A DNA stretch of 16,362 nucleotides, from contig CAKPAL010000015.1 in NCBI GenBank assembly GCA_934132925.1, positions 1 through 16,362 of the forward strand. The letters are read 5' to 3'. The notes beneath the pieces are model-generated. The model did no database searches. It saw nothing but the letters and a program-made list of their open reading frames with translations, and had not been told where the DNA came from. Positions 5,045 to 12,360 of this stretch are shown here, one piece after another; position 1 is the first letter of the stretch, and the number at the start of each line of letters is the position of its first letter. Source of the DNA: an uncultured Bacilli bacterium (GTDB lineage Bacteria; Bacillota_I; Bacilli_A; RF39; UBA660). The translations under genes were made by a program, and so were the position numbers.

Positions 5045-6152
5045 TTGATTCTTCAAGGGTTACTTCAGAAGTTAACTCTTTACCATTTCTATTATAAGTA
5101 ACTGTTACTTTATCTCCTGGATTATGTTTGTATAATTCATAACGAAGTTCTGCTACGGAAGATATTTCTTCTTTTTCTAATTTAGTTATGATATCACCTT
5201 TCTTTAGTCCGGCTTTTTCTGCTGGTGAAGATGATACTACTTCTAGAATTGCTACTCCTTTTTCAACACCTTTTGGTAAAGTTATTCCAGCCTGCCATAA
5301 GTAATAACTATCTGTTATATCTAACATACTTATTCCAATATATGGTCTCTTTACCGATTCACCTTTTTCAATGATACCAGCATATGATAGAGCATCTTCT
5401 ATTGGGATAGCAAAGCCCATTCCTTCAACACTATAACTTGAAGAGCTTGTTTTTTCTTCAGTTAATTTTAATGAATTTACTCCGATTACTTCACCATTAA
5501 CATTACATAATGGTCCACCACTATTACCTGGATTTAAAGCAGCATCTGTTTGTAATACTTTCATATAGTAATCTGAAGTACTACCAGAGAATGATACTGC
5601 TACTAAACGATCTTTCCCTGATAGGATTCCTTTTGTTACTGTACCACTATAGGTATCGCCAAGCGGTGCTCCTACTGCAAAGGTAGTGTCTCCTAATTTT
5701 ATATTATCGGTGTTTCCTATTGTTGCTATTTGTTTTATACTTGCAGCACTTACTGTTAGTACTGCTATATCTGAATATGTCTCTCCTCCTAGAATTTTAG
5801 TATCAGCTGATGTTCCATCACTAAAGATTGCTTTAGCAGAATCTCCTCCTGATATAACATGGTTATTAGTCATTATATAGGCTGTTGAGCCTTCTTTTTT
5901 ATAGACAAAACCTGTTCCTGTTGATACTGCCTTACCATCTTTATAAGTGGCTACTGTTACAGTGGCATCATATATTTTGTCTACTGCTCCTGATATGCTA
6001 TTTTCATTTATGGTGTAACTTCCACCCTTAGTTATTGAAGTGATTGTTCCCCTACTTAATTGATTTATCACTAGATATGTCCAAGTCGAACCACCAACAA
6101 AAGCTGCAAATACTAAAATTGGTATTATTATTTTATTACTTTTTTTATTCAT
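5040..6152 (-). CDS. htrA: Membrane-anchored HtrA/DegP-type serine protease with PDZ domain
   Basis: A 370-aa protein from the ATG at 6152; a GTG at 6161 lies in the Shine-Dalgarno AGTAGGTG. An N-terminal membrane anchor (about 9-30) places the protease outside the cell, where HtrA proteins degrade or refold damaged secreted proteins. The trypsin-like domain has the full triad: H98 (TNNHVI), D128 (YSDIAVL) and S211 (NPGNSGGPL). A single PDZ domain follows (about 275-365; SPAEKAGLKKGDIITK). The gene begins right after the stop of the Abi-like gene at 6162, so the two are probably co-transcribed. A terminator follows directly. Confidence 0.95.
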   Translation of the reverse strand: MNKKSNKIIIPILVFAAFVGGSTWTYLVINQLSRGTITSITKGGSYTINENSISGAVDKIYDATVTVATYKDGKAVSTGTGFVYKKEGSTAYIMTNNHVISGGDSAKAIFSDGTSADTKILGGETYSDIAVLTVSAASIKQIATIGNTDNIKLGDTTFAVGAPLGDTYSGTVTKGILSGKDRLVAVSFSGSTSDYYMKVLQTDAALNPGNSGGPLCNVNGEVIGVNSLKLTEEKTSSSSYSVEGMGFAIPIEDALSYAGIIEKGESVKRPYIGISMLDITDSYYLWQAGITLPKGVEKGVAILEVVSSSPAEKAGLKKGDIITKLEKEEISSVAELRYELYKHNPGDKVTVTYNRNGKELTSEVTLEESK

Positions 6153-6161
6153 TATTATCAC

Positions 6162-7088
6162 CTACTTATCTATTATTTCTATATAATTTTCTGGAAATCC
6201 CATTCGATCTAATACTTTACTTATTGGAATGGTATCCACTCTTCCATCTAACAACTCTATTTCATATTCTATTTCTTTCATCATTAAACGAAAGGCTTTT
6301 TTATTGAGTAATATTTTAAAAATTATGATTACGGCAAATAAATCATTTTTTCCATATATATATTCGTCATCCATTTTTGGTATGTTCATTAAGTCATGAT
6401 ATTTGGTATCTGGTATTACTCTTTCAGTTTTATGTTCAAAAACTATGTCTTCATGAGCACAAAGATTACGGTAATTTGATAAAATTATGAGTGTATCTTC
6501 TAAAATAGTTGGAGTTGTACCAAATATCTCTGCTATTTCAATTTGATCCTCTTTTTTTAATATGGTATATAATTCACAAACTATTCCGAAAGATAATACT
6601 TTTACTAAAACCCATAGCGGAATATAGCCATAGTTATTTATGTAGTGCATAGTAGCATTATGACTAGTGGCATTTATTCTGATTTGTCTTTTCATTTTGT
6701 CTATTAAATCCCTTACTCTTCGAGCTTTATCATGATCTTGAGTAAAATTCTTTGGATTTAAGTAATCTTTTTCACGATATCCATATTTCTTGGATAGTTG
6801 GTAAGATATTACTGATTTTAATTGATTTTCAATAACTAAAACATTTTTGAATATTATATTTCTAAAATCCCTATCAAATGTGAATAATGAGTATACTTCA
6901 TCAAATGTGGTACCTGGGATAAACTTTCTTTCTGTTTCTGACTTTAAAAATACATGTCGATAACCCATTATAAAGAAATAGTTTTCTCTTAATAGAGTTT
7001 CTTTTACAGCCTCTTCATCCTCTATGATAAGAGATTTACTTTTTAGGATGTCAACTTGTTCATTTATGGTCTTAAAGTTCTTTTCCAT
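6162..7088 (-). CDS. Abi_2/AbiF-family HEPN protein
   Basis: A 308-aa protein from the ATG at 7088, chosen because GGGAG lies 8 nt upstream; the ATG at 7103 has no ribosome binding site. The family includes lactococcal AbiD/AbiF abortive-infection proteins. The C-terminal half carries the HEPN RNase motif R-x4-H as RNLCAH (R207, H212). Upstream features typical of Abi_2 are the early LLRENYFFIMGYRH segment and the ENQLKS helix near 87-92. It would act as a dimeric RNase that stops growth on phage infection. The stop is followed after 9 nt by the htrA ATG. An extended -10 at 7117-7122 would give a leader of about 22 nt. Family assignment is firm; the defence role is inferred. Confidence 0.88.
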   Translation of the reverse strand: MEKNFKTINEQVDILKSKSLIIEDEEAVKETLLRENYFFIMGYRHVFLKSETERKFIPGTTFDEVYSLFTFDRDFRNIIFKNVLVIENQLKSVISYQLSKKYGYREKDYLNPKNFTQDHDKARRVRDLIDKMKRQIRINATSHNATMHYINNYGYIPLWVLVKVLSFGIVCELYTILKKEDQIEIAEIFGTTPTILEDTLIILSNYRNLCAHEDIVFEHKTERVIPDTKYHDLMNIPKMDDEYIYGKNDLFAVIIIFKILLNKKAFRLMMKEIEYEIELLDGRVDTIPISKVLDRMGFPENYIEIIDK

Positions 7089-7116
7089 TGTATCAACTCC
7101 CATTATTCTGTATTAA

Positions 7117-7122
7117 AGTATA
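7117..7122 (-). promoter_or_regulatory. Extended -10 promoter of the abi-htrA operon
   Basis: TGATATACT on the minus strand is a good extended -10 with no clear -35 at 17 bp. It lies about 30 bp upstream of the chosen Abi start. Confidence 0.5.
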
Positions 7123-7173
7123 TCATACTTTTCAAAAAAAAGATATATTTTTTTAGTAAATTATTGGTAATTT

Positions 7174-7220
7174 AAAAGGAATATAATTAGACCTACTGTA
7201 GTTTAAAGTATATTCCTTTT
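7174..7220. terminator. Long inverted repeat at the end of the DUF2628-like gene
   Basis: AAAAGGAATATA (7174-7185) pairs perfectly with 7209-7220 across a 23-nt loop that contains the stop codon of the gene at 7193-7549. The minus-strand T-run is weak (TTTT); a stronger T-run lies on the plus side, where no gene is seen. Confidence 0.45.
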
Positions 7221-7549
7221 TTTATTAAAATATCTGATGATGTATAATCTAGTGGTACATATCCCGATTTTAAAAGTTTTTCAATAACTATCATATTGTA
7301 GTTGGCCGCAAATAAGGTGTTTATTATAAAGAGCATAGCTAAGCAAATTATTATTCCTAACTTAAATGGAATTGTACACATTATTAAAGTTGATACTGCA
7401 ACTTCTGTCATGAGCATTATATAAAACATTTTGTAGTTTTTCTTTTTAATGGGATAGAGGAAGCCTAGATAGATCATTTCTTTAATGAAACCATAATCGC
7501 ATTCGACTGGTGGTGTATATTCGTCATATTTTAGGTATATTTTTTGCAT
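7193..7549 (-). CDS. Small membrane protein, DUF2628-like
   Basis: 118 aa. A cytosolic N-terminus (about 1-38) is followed by two hydrophobic segments (about 42-60 and 63-83). The sequence AANYNMIVIEKLLKSGY after them resembles the conserved C-terminal pattern of DUF2628 proteins (aromatic-rich, Asn-Tyr, then a charged helix). The function is unknown. It has its own promoter (7584-7612) and an AGAGGTG ribosome binding site. It is separated from the CwlD-like gene by about 70 bp. The DUF assignment is tentative. Confidence 0.7.
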   Translation of the reverse strand: MQKIYLKYDEYTPPVECDYGFIKEMIYLGFLYPIKKKNYKMFYIMLMTEVAVSTLIMCTIPFKLGIIICLAMLFIINTLFAANYNMIVIEKLLKSGYVPLDYTSSDILIKKGIYFKLQ

Positions 7550-7583
7550 TTATGGCTCACCTCTTTTTCTATTCTCTATTATG

Positions 7584-7612
7584 AGTATACACTATTTTTG
7601 TTTTTTTTGAAA
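7584..7612 (-). promoter_or_regulatory. Promoter of the DUF2628-like gene
   Basis: On the minus strand, -35 TTTCAA (7607-7612), a 17-bp spacer and -10 TATACT (7584-7589). Confidence 0.5.
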
Positions 7613-7618
7613 GTCTTT

Positions 7619-8281
7619 TTATTTATTTTGATAATATTTTTCAATGGCATCCGCTAATGAAGTTATTAATTTGTTTTGATATTTTTCGTCTCTTAATAGG
7701 TAATTATCATTTGGATTGGAAATAAAGCCCGCTTCTACTAATACTCCTGGTGATTTTATATGTTTATACATATAGTAAGTATTGTCTTTTTTTATTTCAC
7801 GAACATTAGATATATTTTCCTTTAGATGATTTGTTATTGTTTCAGCAATTACTTTATTTTCTTTATTATTACCTGTATAAAACACTTGAAGGCCTCGCCA
7901 AGTACTTGAAGGTGATGAGTTCAAATGAATAGAAATATACATATCCGGTGATATTTTATTTATATATTTTGCTCTATTATAAAGGTCATTTCTCTTTCTA
8001 TTAACAGTAGTTGTTGATAAATCGTTATCATCTTTTCTTGTTAAATAAACAGTTGCTCCGCGAGATATTAGTTCCTTTTCTAGTTTCTTGGTGAGAATTA
8101 AGTTAAGTTTGCTCTCTTTGATCAGTCCACTACTGGCGCCTTCGTCCTTGCCACCATGGCCGGCATCTAAAATGATGGTTTTTCCTAGAAGATTTAAATT
8201 GTTAACAGTAGCCGCTACTCTTGGCAAACATAATGTGACAAGAAAAAAGCATATTATTATAAGTAGTTTATATTTATTCAT
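7619..8281 (-). CDS. CwlD-like N-acetylmuramoyl-L-alanine amidase (Amidase_3)
   Basis: A 220-aa secreted amidase. A hydrophobic signal or anchor (about 5-25) precedes one catalytic domain. Zinc ligands are H42 (LDAGHGG), E56 (IKESKLN) and H119 (SIHLNSS), with catalytic E183 in VEAGFISN. Length and the absence of wall-binding repeats match CwlD, which makes muramic-delta-lactam in spore cortex. Similar single-domain amidases also act in daughter-cell separation. It lies 52 bp downstream of the nucleoside kinase, with no terminator between, so it is probably read from that promoter. The ribosome binding site is AGGTG. Confidence 0.88.
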   Translation of the reverse strand: MNKYKLLIIICFFLVTLCLPRVAATVNNLNLLGKTIILDAGHGGKDEGASSGLIKESKLNLILTKKLEKELISRGATVYLTRKDDNDLSTTTVNRKRNDLYNRAKYINKISPDMYISIHLNSSPSSTWRGLQVFYTGNNKENKVIAETITNHLKENISNVREIKKDNTYYMYKHIKSPGVLVEAGFISNPNDNYLLRDEKYQNKLITSLADAIEKYYQNK

Positions 8282-8333
8282 ATTACACCTATTAATATAT
8301 ATGCTATTTTTTTCTTTATATACTTTGACAATT

Positions 8334-9986
8334 CTACTCGAAGTAGCTTCCTCCGATGAACTCTCTTATTATTGATGTTTTTGGTACCGTCTCACTTGGT
8401 ATTGGTAAGACAAACTTTAATAATTCTATTAGCCTTTGAGCCGTCTGATAATTTGGGTCATCTTCTTTGATGGTATATAAGAGAGGCTCAGCATAAGTTT
8501 TTATGACTGCTAATTCATAAGCAAGACTAGTATTGAACATGGCATTGGCATTATCTTGATATGGGAAAACATACTTTTCTTCACCATTTCTAACATCAGG
8601 CCATGTTTCTAATGTCTTAGATGGTGAATATCCTCTTGTTCTATTGTCTCTGACCATTCTTCTTAATAATCTTAGATCGGTCATGCCTATTCTATTATCA
8701 TTATCAATATTCAAGTATGTTAATGGACTTATATATACTTTGAACTTTTTCTTTTTGGGAATATTAGTTAGTAATTCTTCATTTAAGGCATGTAGTCCTT
8801 CTATTATAAGAATGTCATTTTCTTTTAGTTTTACAACTCTTTTATATTCTTTCTTTCCATCAATAAAGTTAAATGTTGGTACAGTCACTGATGTCCCCTT
8901 TAGCATTTTACTAACTTGATTATCAAATAGCTTGACATCAATGGCCGCTAATGACTCGAAATCAGGTTTACCATTTGGTCCTAATGGTGTTTCTGATCTC
9001 TCATGAAAATAATCATCTAATGATAAATGGGTAGGATTTAAGCCTAAACTCCTTAAATATAGTGATAACTTCATGGCAGTTGTTGTTTTTCCTGAACTTG
9101 ATGGTCCTGATAATAGTATTATTTTATAGTCATCTTTATTTAGGACAATTTGTTCTGCTATACTAAGTAATTTATAGTCTTGCATTATTTCGGATAATTG
9201 TATAATGTCACCAGCATTATTATTTGTTATAAATTCATTTAATTCTCCAAGATTATTTATATTTAGGTTATTTCCCCAAACAGCATATTCTTCTAAACTA
9301 TTGAAATAATTTTCATGATGGGTATATTTTACTACTTTGCCATTATCATAAATTGATGGGAATCTTACAACAACACCTTTATTTTTGATAAGTGATAAAT
9401 CAAAATATTTTAAGGCTCCTGTTGTAAATGGTAAATCTCCTATTATATAGTTATAGGTATCTCCTAATTTATATAGTGTTACAAAGTTTGTTTTCATATA
9501 TTCTAGTGTTCTTACTTTATCTTCCCTTTTAATGCTATTAAAATAGGCTATTGCTTCTGTTTTTGTTGTCTCTATTTTTTTAAATGGTATGTTTTCTTTA
9601 ATCTTTTCTTTCATTTGTTTTTTTATTTTAGTTAGAGTTTCTTCATCTAATGGTTTACTTACTTTGCAATATACACCTTTATCTATGGAATGTTTTACGA
9701 TTATGGTAGTATCTTTACCTAGTACTTCTACTGCTGATACTTCAAACAAGTATAGTAGACCTTTTTCATATATTTTATTTCCATCTTTGGTGTTTACATC
9801 ATATAATGATAATTTACCACTTTTTGTTAATGTATCTTCTAAATCAATCATTTTGTTATTATATAGTGCTCCTACTATTGTATCTGTTAATTTATTTTTG
9901 ACATTATTTATTATTTCTTTTAATTTTATACCTTTTACATATTCTTTTTTTTCTCCATTATCCAAGGTTATTATTATTGTTTCCAT
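8334..9986 (-). CDS. Nucleoside (uridine) kinase with N-terminal TGS domain
   Basis: 550 aa. Residues 1-65 form a TGS domain, and about 70-240 resemble the second additional domain of threonyl-tRNA synthetase. From about 285 on there is a uridine kinase/phosphoribulokinase-type P-loop domain with Walker A GPSSSGKTT (294-302), then SLDDYFHERS and IIEGLHALN. This fused architecture is a known Bacillota/Thermotogae family annotated as nucleoside kinase. It would phosphorylate uridine or a related nucleoside using ATP; the TGS part suggests RNA or ligand sensing. The start has AAAGGAGG. Its promoter (10020-10049) diverges from clpP. Confidence 0.9.
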   Translation of the reverse strand: METIIITLDNGEKKEYVKGIKLKEIINNVKNKLTDTIVGALYNNKMIDLEDTLTKSGKLSLYDVNTKDGNKIYEKGLLYLFEVSAVEVLGKDTTIIVKHSIDKGVYCKVSKPLDEETLTKIKKQMKEKIKENIPFKKIETTKTEAIAYFNSIKREDKVRTLEYMKTNFVTLYKLGDTYNYIIGDLPFTTGALKYFDLSLIKNKGVVVRFPSIYDNGKVVKYTHHENYFNSLEEYAVWGNNLNINNLGELNEFITNNNAGDIIQLSEIMQDYKLLSIAEQIVLNKDDYKIILLSGPSSSGKTTTAMKLSLYLRSLGLNPTHLSLDDYFHERSETPLGPNGKPDFESLAAIDVKLFDNQVSKMLKGTSVTVPTFNFIDGKKEYKRVVKLKENDILIIEGLHALNEELLTNIPKKKKFKVYISPLTYLNIDNDNRIGMTDLRLLRRMVRDNRTRGYSPSKTLETWPDVRNGEEKYVFPYQDNANAMFNTSLAYELAVIKTYAEPLLYTIKEDDPNYQTAQRLIELLKFVLPIPSETVPKTSIIREFIGGSYFE

Positions 9987-10019
9987 ATTATTTCCTCCTT
10001 TTGGATAGTCTATATTATT

Positions 10020-10049
10020 ATTATATCATATTATGTTATTTTTTGTCAT
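10020..10049 (-). promoter_or_regulatory. Promoter of the nucleoside kinase operon
   Basis: On the minus strand, -35 ATGACA (10044-10049), an 18-bp spacer and extended -10 TGATATAAT (hexamer 10020-10025). Confidence 0.75.
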
Positions 10050-10056
10050 ACTTTTT

Positions 10057-10085
10057 TTGTTATAGTCACCGCTATTATATATTAT
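10057..10085 (+). promoter_or_regulatory. Promoter of clpP
   Basis: -35 TTGTTA (10057-10062), a 17-bp spacer and -10 TATTAT (10080-10085). It lies back to back with the kinase promoter. No CtsR-type heptad repeat (GGTCAAA) is visible. Confidence 0.6.
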
Positions 10086-10105
10086 ACTAGTTATGGGTGA
10101 TTTAT

Positions 10106-10678
10106 ATGAATTTAATTCCTACTATTATTGAAAAAAATGATATGGGTGAAAGAGCTTATGATATTTATTCTAGACTACTTAAGGATAGAATTATTATTTT
10201 GAATGGAGAAATTGATGATAATACTGCTAATATAGTAGTGGCTGAACTTTTGTATTTAGATAGTTTAAATAATGATGACATTAGTTTGTATATTAATTCG
10301 CCAGGTGGTGCTATTACTGCTGGGATGGCTATTTACGATACCATGAATTTTATTAAAAGTGATGTATCCACAATTTGTGTGGGAATTGCTGCTTCAATGG
10401 CCGCTGTTTTACTTACATGTGGGAAAAAAGGAAAACGATTTATTCTCCCTAATGCTGAAGTTATGATACATCAACCACTGGGTGGAGCGCAGGGGCAGGC
10501 TACAGAAATTAAAATAGCAGCAGAGAGGATTTTGAAATTAAAGGAAAAACTTAATACAATTTTGGCAGAGGCTACTGGTAAAGATATTGTCACTATCGAT
10601 AACGATACTGAAAGAGATTACTTTATGGATAGTACAGAGGCCTTAGAATATGGTATTGTTGATAAGATTTTAAAATGA
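10106..10678 (+). CDS. clpP: ATP-dependent Clp protease proteolytic subunit ClpP
   Basis: 190 aa from the ATG at 10106; the GTG at 10097 lies within the GGGTGA ribosome binding site. ClpP forms the tetradecameric barrel that degrades proteins unfolded by ClpX or ClpC. The catalytic triad is complete: S97 (GIAASMA), H122 (MIHQPLGG) and D171 (TERDYFM). The N-terminal IPTIIEK segment, which forms the axial loops, is present, and length is normal. Only the amino-terminal propeptide is short. It is monocistronic, flanked by a divergent gene on the left and a convergent one on the right with a shared terminator. Confidence 0.97.
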   Translation: MNLIPTIIEKNDMGERAYDIYSRLLKDRIIILNGEIDDNTANIVVAELLYLDSLNNDDISLYINSPGGAITAGMAIYDTMNFIKSDVSTICVGIAASMAAVLLTCGKKGKRFILPNAEVMIHQPLGGAQGQATEIKIAAERILKLKEKLNTILAEATGKDIVTIDNDTERDYFMDSTEALEYGIVDKILK

Positions 10679-10688
10679 TGCATATTAA

Positions 10689-10716
10689 AAGAATAGAACT
10701 TTTTTGCTCTATTCTT
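10689..10716. terminator. Bidirectional terminator between clpP and the convergent surface-protein gene
   Basis: AAGAATAGA (10689-10697) pairs with 10708-10716 across a 10-nt loop. T-rich tails follow on both strands, and the minus-strand stop codon of the 371-aa gene is inside the stem. Confidence 0.75.
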
Positions 10717-11824
10717 CTTTTGTATTTCCTGTTCTTTTGTATCCATCAAGTGACGCTTCAGTAGACCATTTTACATCTTTTTTAGTTGTTACATAACGAT
10801 AATATGATATTGTTTCATAATTACCGCTTGGTTTTTCACTAGTTATTTTAGGTGAAGAAAATATTACTGTTATTTTTAATGGTACAAAATATATATTGTT
10901 ATAAGCTGACTTTGATGTATTTATATCTTGTAATTTAGCATCTATGTAAAAGTCGCCCTTTTTATAGTATACCGCTAATTTATAGTTGAAGTCATTTTTT
11001 CCTAATGAATAATTTTTAATACTAGATGGCATTTTTTTGATTGTTTTTTCTACTGATGTTTTATCTTGAGATAAATATTTATCTTCATCATTCGATAAGT
11101 ATTCTACACTCTTGATCTTGGTAAAATAATAATCTTTATTAGGTACTTTATCTAATTTTATTTTATATGATGTATTCTTATCATTTTTATTTATTATTCC
11201 TAGAGTATAATATGTTTCTTCTTCTACTCCATAATATTCATATTTATTTTCAATGTTGTTTCCAGTTTTTTCACCTTTAACCCAATTTGTATATGTTGTT
11301 TCTTCTTTTACATATTCGTAATAAGTTGTCTTTGTTGTGGTGGTATTGGTATTTGTATTTTGTGAATTGTTTGATTTGTTTGTATCTTCAGTATCCGTTT
11401 TTGTACCATTACAATTTTTACAATCTTTAAAACTAAATGTTCTTGTTATGGTATCTTCTTCTTTACCACATTTTAGTGTCGTCTCTACTTTGTAATCTTT
11501 TTTATTTCTAGTTATTCTTGAATAACTTTTCTTTACATCACAAGAGTTATTTTTATCATCATCTACCGAAACAATTAGTTCTTTTTCAATTAATTCTTCA
11601 AGTGTAACTTTTATACTTTTTCCTTTTTCTTGTGGTAAATCTATTTCTTTAAAGTATGAAATCGCTACTTCTTCCATATTATTTATATTATCTTTAAATG
11701 TGTCTGATAATTTATTATTATTTACTATTTTAGATACTAACCATATTATTATTATAATAAATACAAATACTATTAATATCTTTATAAATAATCCTAACCA
11801 ATTTATTTGTCTTTCGTCTTCCAT
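10709..11824 (-). CDS. Membrane-anchored surface protein of unknown function
   Basis: 371 aa. A membrane helix (about 11-33) leaves most of the protein outside. Residues 40-135 form a first domain with C95, C119, C135 and C138, the last two as a C-x-x-C. A Thr/Asn-rich linker (about 140-166) follows, then a Tyr/Lys-rich C-terminal part. Two related motifs flank that part: YYEYV...W181...KTGN and YYRYV...W353...RTGN, 12-13 residues from tyrosine to tryptophan. I do not recognise a family. It follows a 40-aa membrane peptide gene by 23 bp under a consensus promoter and has an AGGAGG ribosome binding site, so it is probably well expressed. It shares a terminator with clpP. Confidence 0.8.
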   Translation of the reverse strand: MEDERQINWLGLFIKILIVFVFIIIIIWLVSKIVNNNKLSDTFKDNINNMEEVAISYFKEIDLPQEKGKSIKVTLEELIEKELIVSVDDDKNNSCDVKKSYSRITRNKKDYKVETTLKCGKEEDTITRTFSFKDCKNCNGTKTDTEDTNKSNNSQNTNTNTTTTKTTYYEYVKEETTYTNWVKGEKTGNNIENKYEYYGVEEETYYTLGIINKNDKNTSYKIKLDKVPNKDYYFTKIKSVEYLSNDEDKYLSQDKTSVEKTIKKMPSSIKNYSLGKNDFNYKLAVYYKKGDFYIDAKLQDINTSKSAYNNIYFVPLKITVIFSSPKITSEKPSGNYETISYYRYVTTKKDVKWSTEASLDGYKRTGNTKEE

Positions 11825-11847
11825 AATCTAAACCCTCCTAATTGATA

Positions 11848-11970
11848 TTATAATGCTTCAATAATAAATATTATTAAACATGTTATTGTAAGAAGAACTA
11901 CTATGATTAATTGCTTTATGAGTGTACTTATTTCTTTTATTTGTTTAATTATTTTTTGATTATTATGCAT
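11848..11970 (-). CDS. 40-aa single-pass membrane peptide
   Basis: Short ORF beginning MHNNQKIIKQIKEIST, a charged amphipathic stretch. About 20 residues of Ile/Leu/Val follow, including LLTITCLIIFII, and it ends EAL. An AGGGAAG ribosome binding site lies about 10 nt upstream. It sits between a consensus promoter (11998-12026) and the surface-protein gene at 10709-11824, with 23 bp between them. It is likely co-transcribed and may be a small partner subunit. No family is recognised. Confidence 0.6.
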   Translation of the reverse strand: MHNNQKIIKQIKEISTLIKQLIIVVLLTITCLIIFIIEAL

Positions 11971-11997
11971 ACAACATCTTCCCTAAAATTGTAATTT

Positions 11998-12026
11998 ATT
12001 ATAGCATATAGTATTTTACTTGTCAA
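11998..12026 (-). promoter_or_regulatory. Strong promoter of the small peptide/surface protein operon
   Basis: On the minus strand, TTGACA (12021-12026), a 17-bp spacer and TATAAT (11998-12003) with a TGC extension match the consensus at every position. The -35 lies inside the 3' end of the smr gene. Confidence 0.88.
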
Positions 12027-12279
12027 CCGATAAATACACTATTGTACATCCATCATTTAGGTTATCTGTATGATATTTTATTACCTTCTTTTGCCTTTTT
12101 AATGTTTCATGTACTGATTTTTTTACTAATCCTTTTCCTTTACCATGTATTATCACTGCTGTAGTATTTTTTAATATTATATTTTCTTTTACAAAATCTT
12201 CTGTCGCTACTCGTGCTGTCTCCATGTCATAACCATGTAGATCTATTGTTGGTAAGTTTTTTAAGAATATGTCTTCCAT
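12016..12279 (-). CDS. Stand-alone Smr-domain protein
   Basis: An 87-aa protein consisting almost only of an Smr domain, as found at the C-terminus of MutS2. Hallmark motifs are IDLHGYD (about 12-18) and IIHGKGKG (about 43-50), then a CTIVYLS strand near the end. Smr domains are nucleases or RNA/DNA-binding modules, with proposed roles in branched DNA cleavage and in rescue of collided ribosomes. It has an extended -10 (12301-12306), an AGAGG ribosome binding site and no clear terminator of its own. The substrate is unknown. Confidence 0.9.
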   Translation of the reverse strand: MEDIFLKNLPTIDLHGYDMETARVATEDFVKENIILKNTTAVIIHGKGKGLVKKSVHETLKRQKKVIKYHTDNLNDGCTIVYLSVDK

Positions 12280-12300
12280 AGTATCATTCCTCTTTCTTAT

Positions 12301-12306
12301 ATTATA
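12301..12306 (-). promoter_or_regulatory. Extended -10 promoter of the smr gene
   Basis: TGATATAAT on the minus strand, just downstream of the kinase terminator; the -35 is weak (TTTTAA). Confidence 0.5.
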
Positions 12307-12325
12307 TCAAATATTTTGAAATATT

Positions 12326-12360
12326 AAAACAATAAGATTACACAAAAGGCAATCTTATTG
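12326..12360 (-). terminator. Terminator of the KinB-like kinase gene
   Basis: A perfect 10-bp stem (12330-12339 with 12351-12360, 11-nt loop) contains the stop codon and runs into TTTTAATATTT on the minus strand. Confidence 0.82.

Noticed and set aside
8088..8919. Plus-strand ORFs opposite the amidase and kinase genes
   Set aside because: They mirror conserved coding sequence on the minus strand and lack start signals.
9589..10008. 139-codon plus-strand ORF opposite the nucleoside kinase
   Set aside because: Shadow of a gene with clear TGS and P-loop motifs; no ribosome binding site or recognisable domain.
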